A stretch of DNA of 64,000 nt from Kribbella aluminosa (GTDB lineage Bacteria; Actinomycetota; Actinomycetes; Propionibacteriales; Kribbellaceae). The translations under genes were made by a program, and so were the position numbers. The notes under the pieces are model-generated. The model was not told the origin of the DNA, did not search any database, and was given only the letters and a program-made list of their open reading frames with translations. The stretch is taken from positions 62,001 through 126,000 of the forward strand of contig NZ_JAGINT010000001.1 of the NCBI RefSeq assembly GCF_017876295.1, given 5' to 3'. Positions 63,339 through 64,000 of this stretch are shown here, in pieces. Each line of letters begins with the position of its first letter. The stretch's first letter is position 1.

Positions 63339-63388
63339 ATCGACTCCACCTCAGATGTCTCCATCGCGGACACCGAGCAGCCTATCCT

Positions 63389-63421
63389 GATAGTCATTCA
63401 ATAGTCTATTGAATGACTATC
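63389..63421. promoter_or_regulatory. Perfect 33-bp palindrome
   Basis: GATAGTCATTCAATAG-t-CTATTGAATGACTATC has 16-bp arms with no mismatch. It is AT-rich in a GC-rich setting and lies 51 bp before the topoisomerase ATG. There is no U-tract, so an operator or replication/transfer site is more likely than a terminator. The flanks repeat pieces of it (CTATCctGATAG on the left, GACTATCTGAATG on the right). Confidence 0.8.
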
Positions 63422-63532
63422 TGAATGGGTCGAGTGATGCGGTGAGGACGTGGATCGGTCGCAACTACTGCGATTGGGCCTTCCTGGCGCTGGACGCTGA
63501 TCTCGTGCTGGAGGTCGGCCGCGGCTACGTGC

Positions 63533-64000
63533 TCACCGGATCGGCCTTCCGTCCCGGTCGTCCTCGAACTTGCTGCGCTTCCGCGTCTCATCCCGGGCTC
63601 TGTCGCGAATATAGATCGCGTCCTGATGTGTGATCGGCGCGTCATGGATGTTGTGCGAACCGCGCAAGAAGTTCACCGTGCGATCGGCGATCGAGTACGC
63701 CACCGATTGCTCGATGACAGCGCTGGTCCGCTGAATGGCTGTCGCCATCGCGTGCAGACGCTCCAGCTGGGCGGTGCGCTCGTGCTCCAGTTGCTCGAGG
63801 GTATCGATGCGCCCGGCTATCGAACCGAGCAATGGGTCCTGTGAGCGGAACAGCTCGACGGCCACCTGTGTCGCCGGGTCCGTCTCCATGCGCACGTCCA
63901 GCTGGGCCAGCAAGAAAGCCGTCACCAGAGCACCCTGGCTCAGCCGCCGGCTGAACGCCTCGGCCACCTTGTCGCTGACACGTCGCTCGCGTATGGCCGC
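63533..64000 (-). CDS. Hypothetical conjugation-module protein (5'-partial)
   Basis: At least 155 residues; the frame stays open to the right edge (AAIRERRVSDKVAEAFSRRL), so the start may lie outside. The central part is an amphipathic helix (GRIDTLEQLEHERTAQLERL) likely to form a coiled coil. It ends with the basic region RDRARDETRKRSKFEDDRDG. No domain is recognised. It is on the same strand as the topoisomerase, separated by the palindrome region. Confidence 0.6.
   Translation of the reverse strand, partial: AAIRERRVSDKVAEAFSRRLSQGALVTAFLLAQLDVRMETDPATQVAVELFRSQDPLLGSIAGRIDTLEQLEHERTAQLERLHAMATAIQRTSAVIEQSVAYSIADRTVNFLRGSHNIHDAPITHQDAIYIRDRARDETRKRSKFEDDRDGRPIR

Noticed and set aside
62103..63404. 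A 433-codon plus-strand open frame
   Set aside because: Antisense to the topoisomerase; no recognisable features.

Overview
High-GC, codon-biased DNA with GTG starts, ATGA/GTGA coupled genes, CsoR regulators, an Lgt with a long charged tail and a TgpA-type relic points to an actinobacterium, probably of the Pseudonocardiales/Corynebacteriales kind. The window looks like an accessory region: a metal-resistance island, a scar zone with a three-recombinase element, a DNA phosphorothioation (Dnd) defence cluster and part of a conjugative element. I see no rRNA, tRNA or CRISPR array.

1-24.3 kb, copper/metal island. After a partial ABC ATPase and a Tn3-transposase relic come a coupled operon (small TM/coiled-coil protein, DUF2892 protein, adenylate-forming enzyme), broken ctaC-ctaD genes, a SHOCT protein, a frameshifted TauE-cupredoxin exporter, copZ, a CsoR operator, csoR, copA, a DivIVA-like protein and a second copZ. 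On the minus strand lies a second unit: CsoR-like repressor, small Cys/His protein, cupredoxin-fused copA, OmpR-type regulator and sensor kinase. Then come a Met-rich secreted protein, lgt, a DUF2933 protein, a zinc-finger protein, a second SHOCT protein, a broken ECF sigma gene with an intact anti-sigma gene, and another TM/coiled-coil protein. The same 11-bp-spaced direct repeat precedes three of these groups, suggesting one regulon. Three BlaI/CopY-like palindromes form a second operator family.

24.3-36.6 kb, scar zone. A Tn554/RIT-like element (three tyrosine recombinases plus a small coiled-coil protein, all overlapping) lies between a broken methyltransferase fragment and a beheaded NUDIX gene. 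Next are an FxLD-type methyltransferase, a hypothetical gene, an MFS transporter and a diguanylate cyclase whose tail is joined to a second, inverted methyltransferase fragment.

36.8-51.8 kb, DNA phosphorothioation. dndA diverges from dndBCDE plus a Dnd-associated methyltransferase across an operator with four TGTACGGA half-sites. Converging on these is a putative PT-dependent restriction operon: sigma-region-4-like protein, PLD-SF2 helicase, a 53-residue protein, a DndD-like ATPase (frameshifted) and Dnd-associated protein 4. The modification genes would place sulfur in the host backbone and the convergent operon would act on unmodified DNA. No DptF/G/H-type genes are visible here.

52-64 kb, conjugation module. 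Two small hypothetical genes and a lipoprotein precede a minus-strand operon: TrbL/VirB6-like protein, VirB4-like protein with a degenerate P-loop, a two-TM protein, a calcineurin-like pseudo-phosphoesterase and a type IA topoisomerase with C-terminal repeats, headed by a perfect 33-bp palindrome. Single-base indels at short G runs break at least three otherwise well-conserved genes; these may be assembly errors or real decay.
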